This document shows, in pieces, positions 24,022 through 33,739 of a stretch of DNA of 64,000 bases. A program made the translations under genes and the position numbers. The stretch comes from an uncultured Aquimarina sp. (lineage in GTDB: Bacteria; Bacteroidota; Bacteroidia; Flavobacteriales; Flavobacteriaceae). A model generated the notes under the pieces. It was not told where the DNA came from. It worked only from the letters and a program-made list of their open reading frames with translations, and made no database searches. The stretch covers positions 186,001-250,000 of the forward strand of contig CANNBP010000008.1 of assembly GCA_947502885.1 (NCBI GenBank), given 5' to 3'. Position 1 is the first letter of the stretch, and every line of letters starts with the position of its first letter.

Positions 24022-25209
24022 CTATATCATAAATAACTTTGCTAACTCATAACTGTATTCGAATAGATCAGATACTTCTGGGTTAGAATTAACTAGTAAG
24101 GATACGGTAACATTGTATTCTGGAAACAAAATGAACACAGAAGTTGCTCCATTAGCAACACCTGCATGATGTAAAATCTGTATCTTACGCTTATTTTTAA
24201 AAATTGAAGTGGTATATGTGTTTCGCCAACCTAAGGCATAATACTGTTCATTCATTTCACCTGTTACAAGTTTAACTGGAGTAGTTAGAGATGTAGTAAT
24301 TTTTTTGGTAAGAAGTGAATTATTCAGAAATGAGTTACCAAGAACGACTAGATCGGTAGGAGAGGATACCATACCACCACCAGCCCACTTATTGCTATTG
24401 TTTACGGTATATACTTCTTTGTATTGACCACTCTCTACACTATAGAATTTTGAAAGATTATTTGGACTGATAGATTCGTTTTCAAAGTCTATGGTTTCTA
24501 ATTTTAAAGGTTTAAATACCGAAGTTTTCATAAAATCTGGAAAAGACATTTTTGAAGCTCCTTCGATAACTGCACTCAATAGGGTATAATTATATGTACT
24601 ATAACTAAAATCTGTGCCCGGTAAAAATAAGAGGTCATCGTTGTTAAAAACAGCTACGCTCTCTTGTATTGTGGTGTATTCATCATTATTAAAGTATTCC
24701 CAAAGTGGGAAACAAAAACAGAGTCCATAATTGCGTATCCCAGAAGTGTGAGAAGCAAGTTGTTTTATGGTTATTTGGGATGTAGTTTGACTGGCATATG
24801 GGACATATTCTTTTACTTTGGATGCTAAACCAAGCTCTTTATTCTGTATAAGAATACCCAAGCCAATAGAAGTTACTGCTTTTGAAGTGCTTCCGATTCT
24901 AAATTTTGTTTGAAGACCGGCTTTTATATTGTTTTCTATATCTTCATACCCAATCGCATTTGACCAAACTACTGTATTGTTTTTGCCGATGGCAACAGAC
25001 AGAGCAGGTGTGTTAAGGTTTGAAAATATTTTTCTTAATAAACGATCAGCTTCTTTAGAGGTAGCATCTTGATGATGTACAATGGGCTGCATTGAGTTCG
25101 TTTCTGGAAAAGATGACCATCCAGATGTATAGAGTATGATCGGCTCTAATAGACAAAAAAGTACAGGGCAAAGAATACCAAAAACGGTTAATAAATAGAA
25201 TTTTTTCAT
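24022..25209 (-). CDS. Serine hydrolase (class C beta-lactamase-like fold)
   Basis: The 395-residue protein has an N-terminal hydrophobic segment that could be a signal or anchor. The nucleophile motif S-x-x-K is Ser107-Thr-Ser-Lys110 (RIGSTSKAVTSIG). A YSTYNYTLL stretch fits the Y-x-N position, and HHAGVANG fits the third (H/K-x-G) motif. The family includes penicillin-binding proteins, esterases and D-amino peptidases acting in the periplasm. The substrate cannot be told. The membrane XRE regulator gene lies upstream on the same strand, 86 bases away, and may control it. Confidence 0.87.
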   Translation of the reverse strand: MKKFYLLTVFGILCPVLFCLLEPIILYTSGWSSFPETNSMQPIVHHQDATSKEADRLLRKIFSNLNTPALSVAIGKNNTVVWSNAIGYEDIENNIKAGLQTKFRIGSTSKAVTSIGLGILIQNKELGLASKVKEYVPYASQTTSQITIKQLASHTSGIRNYGLCFCFPLWEYFNNDEYTTIQESVAVFNNDDLLFLPGTDFSYSTYNYTLLSAVIEGASKMSFPDFMKTSVFKPLKLETIDFENESISPNNLSKFYSVESGQYKEVYTVNNSNKWAGGGMVSSPTDLVVLGNSFLNNSLLTKKITTSLTTPVKLVTGEMNEQYYALGWRNTYTTSIFKNKRKIQILHHAGVANGATSVFILFPEYNVTVSLLVNSNPEVSDLFEYSYELAKLFMI

Positions 25210-25295
25210 GATTGTTACTTAAAATTTGACGTAGGAGTGCTTCCCTTTGAAGATTAATTCAATGGTAATTATGATGCTTCTAGAAAAAGTAGAGG

Positions 25296-26168
25296 TTAGT
25301 TAGGTGAGATTTCTTGTTGTTTGGCTTTTAACATTTCGGTAATTTTGTAGAGAAGAATAATCTCTAGAATAATCATTGGTGTAAGTAGAACGAGACCAAC
25401 AAATGATAAAATAACGGTTACCATAAAACCATATGTTATGATTTCAAAAACGCCTGTAATAGTAGCGATGGTTCCCAACCCATCTTTTAATCGTAATACA
25501 GAAATCCCAAATAGTATTCCTATCGCACCATAGCTTATTGCTTCGGCACCCAAAATAAATTGATAATCAAAGTCGCTTATATACAAGGATAATATGTCAA
25601 AGATGTAGAATAAAACACTAATAAAGATGTAGATAAAAGCTGTAATGCGCAATAGATAATTCTTGAAGATTTTACCTGTTAGAACAAAACCTCTAATAAA
25701 CATAATGATCGATGCCAGAATTAGTAGTTTTAAAAGTATAAAAACGATAGGGTTAACTACAATCTCATTTTCAAAATAGCGAAAATAATCTATAGGTACC
25801 TCGACAAAACCTGTTATGAAATATACAATACCGCTTATCCAGGCTATAGAAAGCTGTTTGGTAAGAAAACCAACCTCTTTGTTGTCATCTATCTCAAGTA
25901 AAAATAGTTTTTTAAATTCTGTGGTAGCTTTAGAATCCCCTGTACGAATTTGTTCTAGATCATAATCTAATGCACTTAGTATGGTTTTGATCGTATAACT
26001 TCTTGGGGTTACATCACCAGCTTCTATTCGCTGAATAGTGCGAACACTAATATTACATTGCTCTACAAGTTCTTCTTGAGTGAGTCCTTTTGATTTTCTG
26101 AGTTCAGAAATTTTCTGACCTAATTCTGGCTGTTTCATAATTGCATTATTTTCCATTTTGTTCAGCAA
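25296..26168 (-). CDS. XRE-family regulator with C-terminal membrane domain
   Basis: The 290-residue frame has an XRE helix-turn-helix at about residues 15-70 (GQKISELRKSKGLTQEELVE, ISVRTIQRIEAGDVTPRSYT), then a linker and about five to six membrane helices to the end. Start choices are the first Met, MENNAIM or MKQPELG; the last (about 26135) puts the HTH at the usual distance. A membrane-bound XRE protein could sense envelope state and control the adjacent serine hydrolase gene. Confidence 0.85.
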   Translation of the reverse strand: MLNKMENNAIMKQPELGQKISELRKSKGLTQEELVEQCNISVRTIQRIEAGDVTPRSYTIKTILSALDYDLEQIRTGDSKATTEFKKLFLLEIDDNKEVGFLTKQLSIAWISGIVYFITGFVEVPIDYFRYFENEIVVNPIVFILLKLLILASIIMFIRGFVLTGKIFKNYLLRITAFIYIFISVLFYIFDILSLYISDFDYQFILGAEAISYGAIGILFGISVLRLKDGLGTIATITGVFEIITYGFMVTVILSFVGLVLLTPMIILEIILLYKITEMLKAKQQEISPN

Positions 26169-26332
26169 TATTAGTTTTCAAAAAAAAGGTTTCAAATTTT
26201 TTAGTTCGTATTTCACCCGACATTCGCCCGACAGATGAGTAAATATAGGAGTTTTGAGGTTATTGTGTTTTAAACTAGATTTAAAAATAGTTGTAAAGAA
26301 AATAACAATACCTAATAGAATCTCTTCTGGGA

Positions 26333-26414
26333 TTTCCCGAAAGCGTCTCCTAATCTAGGGCAAGCTTTCGGAGTTTCCCGAAAACGTCTCCTAATCCAGG
26401 GCAAGCTTTCGGGA
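26333..26414. repeat. Tandem 41-base hairpin repeat behind mfd
   Basis: Two head-to-tail copies (26333-26373 and 26374-26414) share TTTCCCGAAA, CGTCTCCTAATC, AGGGCAAGCTTTCGG. In each, CCGAAAGC-type and GCTTTCGG-type arms can pair around a loop. The array ends six bases before the mfd stop codon on the minus strand, so it can act as an mfd terminator or a REP-like element. No other copy was seen in the window. Confidence 0.75.
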
Positions 26415-26419
26415 AATTT

Positions 26420-29400
26420 CTAATTAGTCTTTTTTGCTTTTAAAGGTTCAATTGCTTTTAAAGCTTTATCAATTGTCCTTATATTTTCAAAAGTTAACAA
26501 TAAGCGCAATCCATTTCTGGTATTTTTTTCTTTCATTTTACATATACCAGGGTTTTGTTGTACAAATTGTAATACATGAGTAAATGCAGAGGTTTGATAA
26601 AAACCAGATTGTTGATCACTTATAAAGTAACCTATTAATTTATGTTGTTTGAGAATAATTTTTTCGAGTCCAGCAGCCGTAGCGATCCATTTAATTCGAA
26701 CAGAATTTAACAAATCAACTGCTTGATCTGGCAATTCGCCAAAACGATCGATCAATCGTTTTTCGTAAGCTTGTAACTCTTCTTCATCTTTAATTTCGTT
26801 AAGCTCTGTATAAAGGTTAAGACGTTCTGTAATATTATTAATGTAGTCATCAGGAAAAAGTAACTCAAAATCGGTGTCGATTTGTGTATCTTTTAAGTAT
26901 ACTTTTTCTTTGGTTTCATCTTCATAAAGCTCGGCAAATTCATTTTCTTTTAGTTCTTCTATAGCTTCATTAAGAATCTTTTGATAGGTGTCAAAACCTA
27001 TTTCATTTATAAAACCACTTTGTTCACCACCTAACAAATCACCAGCTCCTCTAATTTCTAGATCTTTCATGGCAATATTAAAACCACTTCCTAACTCAGA
27101 AAATTGTTCTAGTGCCATGATACGTTTACGAGCATCTTCAGTCATTGCAGAATATGGCGGTGTAATAAAATAACAGAATGCTTTTTTATTACTTCGTCCT
27201 ACACGACCACGCATTTGGTGCAGATCAGATAAACCAAAGTTATTGGCATTATTAATAAATATAGTATTTGCATTAGGAACGTCTAAACCACTTTCGACTA
27301 TGGTTGTTGCAACCAGAACATCAAACTCTCCATTCATAAATGAAAGCATAAGGCTTTCTAGTTTTTTTCCATCCATTTGACCGTGACCAATTCCTACTTT
27401 GGCATCGGGCACCAGACGCTGTACCATACCAGCGACTTCGGTTATATTTTCGATACGATTATGGATAAAGTAAACCTGACCTCCTCGTTGTATTTCATAA
27501 CTAACAGCGTCTCTAATGGTTTCTTCATTAAACCGTATCACATTGGTTTCAATTGGGTAGCGATTAGGAGGAGGAGTTGTGATTGTGGATAAATCTCTGG
27601 CTGCCATAAGACTAAATTGCAGTGTTCTAGGTATGGGTGTGGCCGTTAATGTGAGTGTATCTACATTCTCTTTAATAGTTTTAAGTTTATCTTTTACCGA
27701 AACCCCAAATTTTTGTTCTTCGTCTATAATTAATAACCCTAGATCTTTAAATTTTACACTTTTATTGACCAATTGATGTGTACCAATTATGATATCAACT
27801 TTTCCTACAGAAAGATCTTCTAAGGTTTCTCTTTTTTGTTTGGCGGTTCTAAATCGATTTACATAATCTACAACAACAGGAAAATCCTTAAGACGTTCTC
27901 TAAAAGTTTTTGCATGCTGAAACGCAAGAATTGTAGTGGGTACTAGAATAGCTACTTGTTTTCCGTTATCAACTGCTTTAAAAGCAGCTCGAATAGCGAC
28001 TTCGGTTTTACCAAAACCTACATCACCACAAATTAGTCGATCCATTGGGCGTTCACTTTCCATATCAGATTTTACATCTTCTGTAGCTGTACTTTGATCA
28101 GGAGTGTCTTCATAAATAAATGAAGCTTCTAATTCATGCTGAAGGTAGCTGTCTGGATTGTATTGAAAGCCCTTTTGCAATTTTCGTTTTGCGTATAATT
28201 GTATAAGGTTAAAAGCAATATGTTTAACCCTTGCTTTGGTCTTTTGTTTAAGAGTTTTCCAAGCTTTAGACCCTAATTTATACACCTGCGGTGGTTTGCC
28301 ATCTTTACCGTTGTATTTTGTGATTTTATGTAGAGAATGAATACTTAAGTAAAGGACATCACGTTCACCATAAATTAATTTAATGGCTTCTTGTTTTTTT
28401 CCTTCAACATCGATTTTTTGCAACCCCCCGAACTTACCAATTCCATGATCGATATGAGTTACATAATCACCAACTTCTAAACTGGTTAATTCTTTTAGTG
28501 TTATTGCTTGCTTCTTTGCATACCCATTTTTGAGGTTAAATTTATGATAACGCTCAAAAATTTGATGATCTGTATAGCAAACTATTTTACGATCGTGATC
28601 AATAAAACCTTGATAAGCCGAAAAAACAATGGTTTCATAGGGTTTTACATCAAGATCGGCATCGTCAAAAATATCATGAAATCGTTTGGCCTGTTGCTCG
28701 CTTACGCAAAAAATATAATTTTTATAACCCTTCTCATGATTTTCATTTAGGTTATTGATGAGTAGATCAAATTGTTTGTTAAATGAAGGTTGAGGTTTGG
28801 TGTCAAATTTAATGGCATAATCTGCTTTGGTAAGCGGGTTATCACCAATCTCTATAAGAGTAAAATCAAGTAATTGTTTTTTAATCAAATCCGAAGTTGC
28901 AAAAAGCTCACTAGGAGTACTATGTTTAATATCTCTAGATAGTTTGTCAAATGCGGCATTTGCTTTCTCAAAATTCTTATCAATTCTGGTAGAAAGCAAA
29001 TCAATATCTTTTGTAAAAATGATAGTTTTTGAAGCAATGTATTTTAAAAAACTCTCTCGAGTTTCTTGCATTGCTTTATTTTCGAGATTAGGGATGAGTG
29101 TAATTTTTTTGATTTGTTCTGTAGAGAGCTGAGTTTCTACATCAAAAGTTCGTATACTATCCACTTCATCTCCAAAAAACTCAATTCGATAAGGTTCATC
29201 ATTACTAAACGAGAATACGTCTACAATACCTCCTCGTACAGAAAACTCTCCTGGTTCGGTAACAAAATCTACACGCTGAAACTGATATTCGAATAAGACT
29301 TCAATAATAAAGTCTAGCGAAATGGTATCATTAACAGTAACCTTTAAGGTGTTTTTGTCTAATTCTTTTCGGGTTACCACTTTTTCAAATAGCGCATCGG

Positions 29401-29773
29401 GATAGGTGATGATTAATGCTGGCTTTTTTCTAGAGTTAATGCGATTAAGTACTTCTGCTCTAAGGAGTACGTTTGCATTGTCGGTTTCTTCTATTTGATA
29501 AGGACGCCTATAACTACCTGGATAAAACAATACATCTTTATCGCCTAAAAGTTGTTCGAGATCATTGAGATAGTAAGCTGCTTCTTCTTTATCATTAAAT
29601 ATACAGAGAAATGGCTTTTCTTCTTGAGTAAAACAATGTTCGATTATAAAAGATAATGACGACCCGATTAGTCCTTGCAGATGCGTTTTTGTTTGGGGTT
29701 GGGCAATAGCTTTTCGCAGTTTCTGTAGTTGTAGAGACTGTATTAAAGTTTGCGAGATTAAGGTTGCACTCAC
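26420..29773 (-). CDS. mfd: Transcription-repair coupling factor Mfd
   Basis: The 1117-residue protein matches Mfd in length and order. A UvrB-like N-terminal module comes first (residues about 1-250, FYPGSYRRPYQIEE, FVTEPGEFSVRGGIVDVFSF). The CarD-like RNA polymerase interaction domain is around EVGDYVTHIDHGIGKFGGLQ. RecG-like motor motifs are ICGDVGFGKTEVAIRAAF (Walker A) and LLIIDEEQKFG (Walker B). Then come TATPIPRTLQ, MRGRVGRSNKKAFCYF and the C-terminal TRCF domain. Mfd removes stalled RNA polymerase and recruits UvrA. It is a single-gene unit with a hairpin repeat array behind it. Confidence 0.97.
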   Translation of the reverse strand: MSATLISQTLIQSLQLQKLRKAIAQPQTKTHLQGLIGSSLSFIIEHCFTQEEKPFLCIFNDKEEAAYYLNDLEQLLGDKDVLFYPGSYRRPYQIEETDNANVLLRAEVLNRINSRKKPALIITYPDALFEKVVTRKELDKNTLKVTVNDTISLDFIIEVLFEYQFQRVDFVTEPGEFSVRGGIVDVFSFSNDEPYRIEFFGDEVDSIRTFDVETQLSTEQIKKITLIPNLENKAMQETRESFLKYIASKTIIFTKDIDLLSTRIDKNFEKANAAFDKLSRDIKHSTPSELFATSDLIKKQLLDFTLIEIGDNPLTKADYAIKFDTKPQPSFNKQFDLLINNLNENHEKGYKNYIFCVSEQQAKRFHDIFDDADLDVKPYETIVFSAYQGFIDHDRKIVCYTDHQIFERYHKFNLKNGYAKKQAITLKELTSLEVGDYVTHIDHGIGKFGGLQKIDVEGKKQEAIKLIYGERDVLYLSIHSLHKITKYNGKDGKPPQVYKLGSKAWKTLKQKTKARVKHIAFNLIQLYAKRKLQKGFQYNPDSYLQHELEASFIYEDTPDQSTATEDVKSDMESERPMDRLICGDVGFGKTEVAIRAAFKAVDNGKQVAILVPTTILAFQHAKTFRERLKDFPVVVDYVNRFRTAKQKRETLEDLSVGKVDIIIGTHQLVNKSVKFKDLGLLIIDEEQKFGVSVKDKLKTIKENVDTLTLTATPIPRTLQFSLMAARDLSTITTPPPNRYPIETNVIRFNEETIRDAVSYEIQRGGQVYFIHNRIENITEVAGMVQRLVPDAKVGIGHGQMDGKKLESLMLSFMNGEFDVLVATTIVESGLDVPNANTIFINNANNFGLSDLHQMRGRVGRSNKKAFCYFITPPYSAMTEDARKRIMALEQFSELGSGFNIAMKDLEIRGAGDLLGGEQSGFINEIGFDTYQKILNEAIEELKENEFAELYEDETKEKVYLKDTQIDTDFELLFPDDYINNITERLNLYTELNEIKDEEELQAYEKRLIDRFGELPDQAVDLLNSVRIKWIATAAGLEKIILKQHKLIGYFISDQQSGFYQTSAFTHVLQFVQQNPGICKMKEKNTRNGLRLLLTFENIRTIDKALKAIEPLKAKKTN

Positions 29774-30444
29774 GAGATTAAGATTTTAAGGCAAATATAA
29801 ACGCTATACTATTCTATCCAAAAAGAAAATATAGGAATAAGAAGTTTTACACTTAAAAAAGAAAATTTATACAGTTTAAGAAAAGAATTTTAGTAAAAAA
29901 ACAAACTTTTTTTACACAGTCCCGGAAAATGAAACTACTATGTTTTAATATTGTCATGTGTAAGGATAGCGAATGAAAGATAATTATAAAAAAAATGAAA
30001 AAATAAGGTAACAAATACCAATCTAAAGACATAAAGAAGGAGAGGCCTCTGTTTTAATCCTATTAGGGTAGGGCTGAATTAGGATAAAACAGAGGAGTTA
30101 AAAAGGGAGTAGAGGTACTCCCTTTTTCTTTTTGTGTACTCAAATACTAAAAGAACAATTACTTCAATTACACAAAAGCAAAAATATGATCGTTAAATTC
30201 TGATGGTTTCAGATTTAGTAAAAGTTTAACGAGAATACATTTCTATAGGTATAACTATCTAATATAATTCTTTTTGATATACCTTAAGAATATAAGTAAA
30301 ACCCTCAAAACTATTAAGGTATATTACTTACTTACAGGTCCCCTTCACGTTTTACTCAAAAATGTTCTATGATATTGGTCATATCTTAAAAAATGGACGC
30401 TACTTAAATTTGTCACTTTGCTATAAACCTATATTTAAGATGAT
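29774..30444 (+). other. 671-base intergenic region with a candidate small RNA
   Basis: No protein gene is visible. The stretch holds the promoter side of mfd (minus strand), the hairpin-terminator pair at 30046-30131 and, on the plus strand, the leader of the PAS gene. The part from 30135 to 30444 shows nothing further that I can name. Confidence 0.6.
30046..30131 (+). ncRNA. Candidate small RNA: long hairpin plus terminator
   Basis: CCTCTGTTTT (30046-30055) pairs with AAAACAGAGG (30086-30095), and the inner ATCCTA pairs with TAGGAT, giving about 16 pairs around a GGGTAGGG-containing loop. Nine bases later GGGAGTA (30105-30111) pairs with TACTCCC (30116-30122), followed by TTTTTCTTTTT. The second hairpin is a classical terminator on the plus strand. 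With no gene before it on that strand, the unit looks like the 3' end of a short transcript. The 5' end is not defined. Confidence 0.45.
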
Positions 30445-31041
30445 ATGAAAATTTTAAAAAGACCTACACCAATCCACGAAGAAATTGCCCTAAATCCCGA
30501 AAAAACTATAATGAGTAAGACAGATGCGAGAGGGGTAATCGAGTATGCCAATGATTATTTTATGGAGATTAGTGGGTATCAAGAGCACGAGCTTATTGGA
30601 CAACCACATAATGTAATACGTCATCCCGATATGCCAAAGGTTATTTTTAAATGGCTCTGGAAACGACTTTTAAATAAAGAAAATATGCATGCTGTAGTAA
30701 AAAACCTATCCAAAGATGGACGATATTACTGGGTGATTACAGATTTTGAAGTTAAGGTAAATGATAAAGAAGAGGTGATATCTCTTTTTGGAAGAAGAAA
30801 AATGCCACCTAGGGCTACTGTGAAAATCATTAAAGAATTATATGAAAAACTCTTGGCTATAGAACAATCAAGCGGAGTAGAAGTGTCTGAAAAATATTTA
30901 ATAGGATATCTAGAAGAAAAAGGGAAAACGTATGATGAGTTTATTGAAGATGTTTGTTTTTTAAAACCAGAAAAAAAAGCAACTCCTAATGAATTACAAT
31001 ATCATAAAAGAAAAAATATTTTTAATAGTATGTTTAGGTAA
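30445..31041 (+). CDS. PAS-domain protein
   Basis: The 198-residue protein has one PAS domain at about residues 20-120: ARGVIEYANDYFMEISGYQ, EHELIGQPHNVIRHPDMPK, LSKDGRYYWVITDFEVK. This resembles the sensory PAS of Aer-like receptors. The rest is helical with no kinase, GGDEF or methyl-accepting domain, so it acts alone or through a partner. It is cytosolic. A small-RNA-like hairpin and terminator precede it and a terminator follows. Confidence 0.85.
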   Translation: MKILKRPTPIHEEIALNPEKTIMSKTDARGVIEYANDYFMEISGYQEHELIGQPHNVIRHPDMPKVIFKWLWKRLLNKENMHAVVKNLSKDGRYYWVITDFEVKVNDKEEVISLFGRRKMPPRATVKIIKELYEKLLAIEQSSGVEVSEKYLIGYLEEKGKTYDEFIEDVCFLKPEKKATPNELQYHKRKNIFNSMFR

Positions 31042-31128
31042 GAATTGAGATGATCTAGTGGAGAGATAAGTGTTACCGTTTGAAGCATCATTTTTCGTTT
31101 AAGAACATCGATGAGGATTCGATTACTT

Positions 31129-31170
31129 AAAACCTTGTTAATCTGATTTAGCAAGGTTTTACTTTTTATA
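31129..31170 (+). terminator. Terminator after the PAS gene
   Basis: AAAACCTTG (31129-31137) pairs with CAAGGTTTT (31152-31160) around a 14-base loop and is followed by ACTTTTTAT. Confidence 0.6.
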
Positions 31171-31194
31171 TTTTAGCCTAAAAATAGCAAATAC

Positions 31195-31935
31195 ATGAAA
31201 TTTAACCCTATAAGAATTACAATGATCTTATGCATTTTCTTCTGTATAGCATGCAAAACAAATACTCAGAAAGAAAACCAATATGATGATAGTGAAGAAG
31301 TAGAGATGCGAGATCCTAATTTTGTAAAGGGTGATACAAATAAAAAAATACAAACTACTACCGAAGCTATAGCCAGAGCTAATGGATATGATCAATGGGA
31401 TAAAGTAAAGGAGATTAAATTTACATTTAATATCGATAGAGATACGATTCATTATGAGCGTTCGTGGAACTGGAAACCTAAAAGTAATGAGGTAACCTAT
31501 ATCTCGGCACAAGATACAGTAACCTATAATCGAACTCAAATTGATAGCGCTTCATTAAAGATAGACCAAAGATTTATTAATGATAAATATTGGTTATTAA
31601 CTCCTTTTAATTTGGTTTGGGATGCAGCAAATTTTACATCTAAATATGAGATAGAAACTACTGCTCCGATCAGTAATACAGAGATGCAAAAACTAACCAT
31701 TGTATATAAAAATGAAGGGGGTTATACGCCAGGAGATGCATATGATTTTTATTTTAAAGGAGACTTTATCATTAGAGAATGGGTATTTAGATCTGGAAAT
31801 CAGGAAAAACCCTCAATGATTACCTCTTGGGAAGATTACAAGGATTATGGTGGAATCAAAATTCCTAAGATGTACAAAGTGAAAGATAAAAGCCGAACAG
31901 TTTATTTTAGCGATATAGTGGTAATTAAAGAATAA
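31195..31935 (+). CDS. Hypothetical lipoprotein, 246 residues
   Basis: The lipoprotein signal ends FFCIACK. The mature part reads like a LolA- or LolB-like half-barrel: alternating strands with NGYDQWDKVKEIKFTFNIDR, ERSWNWKPKSNEVTYI, YWLLTPFNLVWDA and a late EDYKDYGGIKIPKMYKVKDK with a strand end. Proteins of this shape in flavobacteria are of unknown function. It is a single-gene unit. Confidence 0.75.
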   Translation: MKFNPIRITMILCIFFCIACKTNTQKENQYDDSEEVEMRDPNFVKGDTNKKIQTTTEAIARANGYDQWDKVKEIKFTFNIDRDTIHYERSWNWKPKSNEVTYISAQDTVTYNRTQIDSASLKIDQRFINDKYWLLTPFNLVWDAANFTSKYEIETTAPISNTEMQKLTIVYKNEGGYTPGDAYDFYFKGDFIIREWVFRSGNQEKPSMITSWEDYKDYGGIKIPKMYKVKDKSRTVYFSDIVVIKE

Positions 31936-32436
31936 AAATAACAGTCGCGTTTTTTAGGAATATGACTATTTATTTTGAATGACGTTATCTGTTGTGTTCT
32001 AACTTAAAAATACCCTATTTCAACTCTTTTTAGACCTACTTAATCAGAATCTATTAGATGTAAGCAGAATGAGGAATTACCTTTATCCATCTAAGTTAAT
32101 CAAAAAACGACTTTCGTTAGGATGAAGATCTCCTGCTTTTATTGATAATTAGGGAAGGACATATTGTGATATAAATAACAGGAGGGTTAAGGGGGGTAAA
32201 TCTCCCTTAGTCTTCATCTATTAATATATCGTATAGGTTCATTTATCAATTTTGTTTAATCTCTTGTTTTACTTTGCTTTTTTAAGAAATCTAAATAATG
32301 TAACGGTTAAATCCACTTTGGATTTACGGTTTTTTGAATGCTGTTTTTTGATGAATTTGATAGCTTTTCTAAGAGTGTGATACGCTGTGAAGTATACTAT
32401 TTAATAGGGGTTTAGCGTTATATTCTAAAGTTTAGA
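31936..32436 (+). other. 501-base intergenic region without a clear gene
   Basis: No gene of plausible length or composition is visible. A weak hairpin AAATCC...GGATTT (32309-32325) followed by ACGGTTTTTT could be a terminator for a short transcript. The remainder is AT-rich and shows nothing I can name. Confidence 0.5.
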
Positions 32437-33039
32437 ATGAAACCCCTTAATTTCTATAGTATACTTTTTTTGATGCTTATCGTGCATGTTGTCAAAGCTC
32501 AAGATTGTTGTAATTTCCAAAGAAACCCATGGTTGTTTGGACTAGGAATTAATGTGGTTAATGATTCTGGATCATTGTTAAATGGGATTTTTGATATTAA
32601 AAACAATTATAACTACAGTAGTCCGTTGCGAATTTCTATAGAGAAGAGGTTTAAAGAAGATTATGGCTTCGAAGTTTCTGCAAACTTCAATACTTTTTTG
32701 AAAGGAAAAACAATTAATAGTGAAGAGTTAGAAGAGGATATTTCATTTTTTTCTCTAGATGGGATGTTTAAGTATTATATTACTAACATGTACCAAAATA
32801 AAGATCGATCTTGGTACGAAGGGTATGTAATGATGGGAGGAGGAAGTAGTTTTTATGATGGAGCTTCTGCTATGACAGCTAATCTAGGAGGAGGACTTAA
32901 TTTTTATATTTCAGAAAGTACTAGCTTTAATATGCACGCAACGGCAAAGATCTCTGTTGACAATAGTGTAAAAGGAAGTAATTATATACATTATGGTATT
33001 GGTTTTATTATTAAATTAGAGGACTCATACTTTAATTAA
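32437..33039 (+). CDS. Outer-membrane beta-barrel-like protein
   Basis: The 200 residues have a signal peptide (LMLIVHVVKAQD) and a strand-turn pattern ending in an aromatic residue (HYGIGFIIKLEDSYFN), with several alternating-hydrophobic strands (FGLGINVVNDSG, YGFEVSANFNTFLKG, YVMMGGGSSFYDG). This is typical of small OmpW/OmpA-like barrels. The gene precedes an acetyltransferase gene by six bases, so both probably share a transcript. Function within surface-polysaccharide work is an inference. Confidence 0.75.
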   Translation: MKPLNFYSILFLMLIVHVVKAQDCCNFQRNPWLFGLGINVVNDSGSLLNGIFDIKNNYNYSSPLRISIEKRFKEDYGFEVSANFNTFLKGKTINSEELEEDISFFSLDGMFKYYITNMYQNKDRSWYEGYVMMGGGSSFYDGASAMTANLGGGLNFYISESTSFNMHATAKISVDNSVKGSNYIHYGIGFIIKLEDSYFN

Positions 33040-33045
33040 ATATAA

Positions 33046-33621
33046 ATGACTAAACAATATTTTGCGCACGAAACCGCTGTGATAGATGATAATTGTGATA
33101 TTGGTGAAAATACCAAGATTTGGCACTTTTCTCATATCATGTCTTCGTGTATTATTGGCGAAAAATGTAATATTGGCCAAAACGTAGTTATATCACCCAA
33201 AGTTGTTCTTGGTAGAAATGTAAAAATTCAGAATAATGTTTCTGTGTATACAGGTGTAAGTTGTGATGATGATGTTTTTTTAGGACCATCTTGTGTGTTT
33301 ACCAATGTTACCAATCCAAGAAGTGGAGTAAACAGGCAAGGACAATATGCAAAAACCCATGTAGGAAAGGGAGCAACAATTGGTGCCAATGCTACTATTG
33401 TTTGCGGTCATGATATTGGAGCATTTGCTTTTATAGGGGCAGGTGCTGTAGTAACCAAAACAATTAAACCTTACGCTCTGGTAGTAGGAAATCCGGCAAA
33501 GCAAATTGGTTGGATGAGTGAATATGGTCATCGACTTGAATTTAATGAAGAAGGAATAGGTAGTTGCATAGAGAGTGGTGAAAAATATAAACTAGATAAT
33601 AATGAAGTTATTAAACTTTAA
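33046..33621 (+). CDS. Hexapeptide-repeat acetyltransferase (WbpD/WlbB type)
   Basis: The 191-residue left-handed beta-helix protein has repeated [IV]-G-x-x-x-x-I turns: NCDIGENTKIWHFSHI, IIGEKCNIGQNVVI, KIQNNVSVYTGV. The NPRSGVNRQGQY loop and ATIGANATIVCGHDIG follow, then the ending VVGNPAKQIGWMSEYGHRL. This order is that of the acetyltransferases adding an N-acetyl group to UDP-linked 3-amino sugars. It likely makes a precursor for the nearby polysaccharide, although the fasciclin gene lies between it and the main operon. Confidence 0.85.
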   Translation: MTKQYFAHETAVIDDNCDIGENTKIWHFSHIMSSCIIGEKCNIGQNVVISPKVVLGRNVKIQNNVSVYTGVSCDDDVFLGPSCVFTNVTNPRSGVNRQGQYAKTHVGKGATIGANATIVCGHDIGAFAFIGAGAVVTKTIKPYALVVGNPAKQIGWMSEYGHRLEFNEEGIGSCIESGEKYKLDNNEVIKL

Positions 33622-33672
33622 ACCACGAATAAAGGTTATGGTCTATTAGTTAGTTGATCAAGGTTATAAATA

Positions 33673-33711
33673 CAAAAAGAGCGTTGTTTTAATCAAACAA
33701 CGCTCTTTTTG
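33673..33711. terminator. Bidirectional terminator between acetyltransferase and fasciclin genes
   Basis: AAAAAGAGCGTTGTTT pairs perfectly with AAACAACGCTCTTTTT around TAATC. The symmetric A and T flanks serve both converging genes. Confidence 0.85.
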
Positions 33712-33739
33712 TATAAACAAAAGTTTATCATATAGATAT

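Noticed and set aside
26988..29296. Several plus-strand open frames inside mfd
   Set aside because: All are antisense shadows of the strongly conserved mfd frame.
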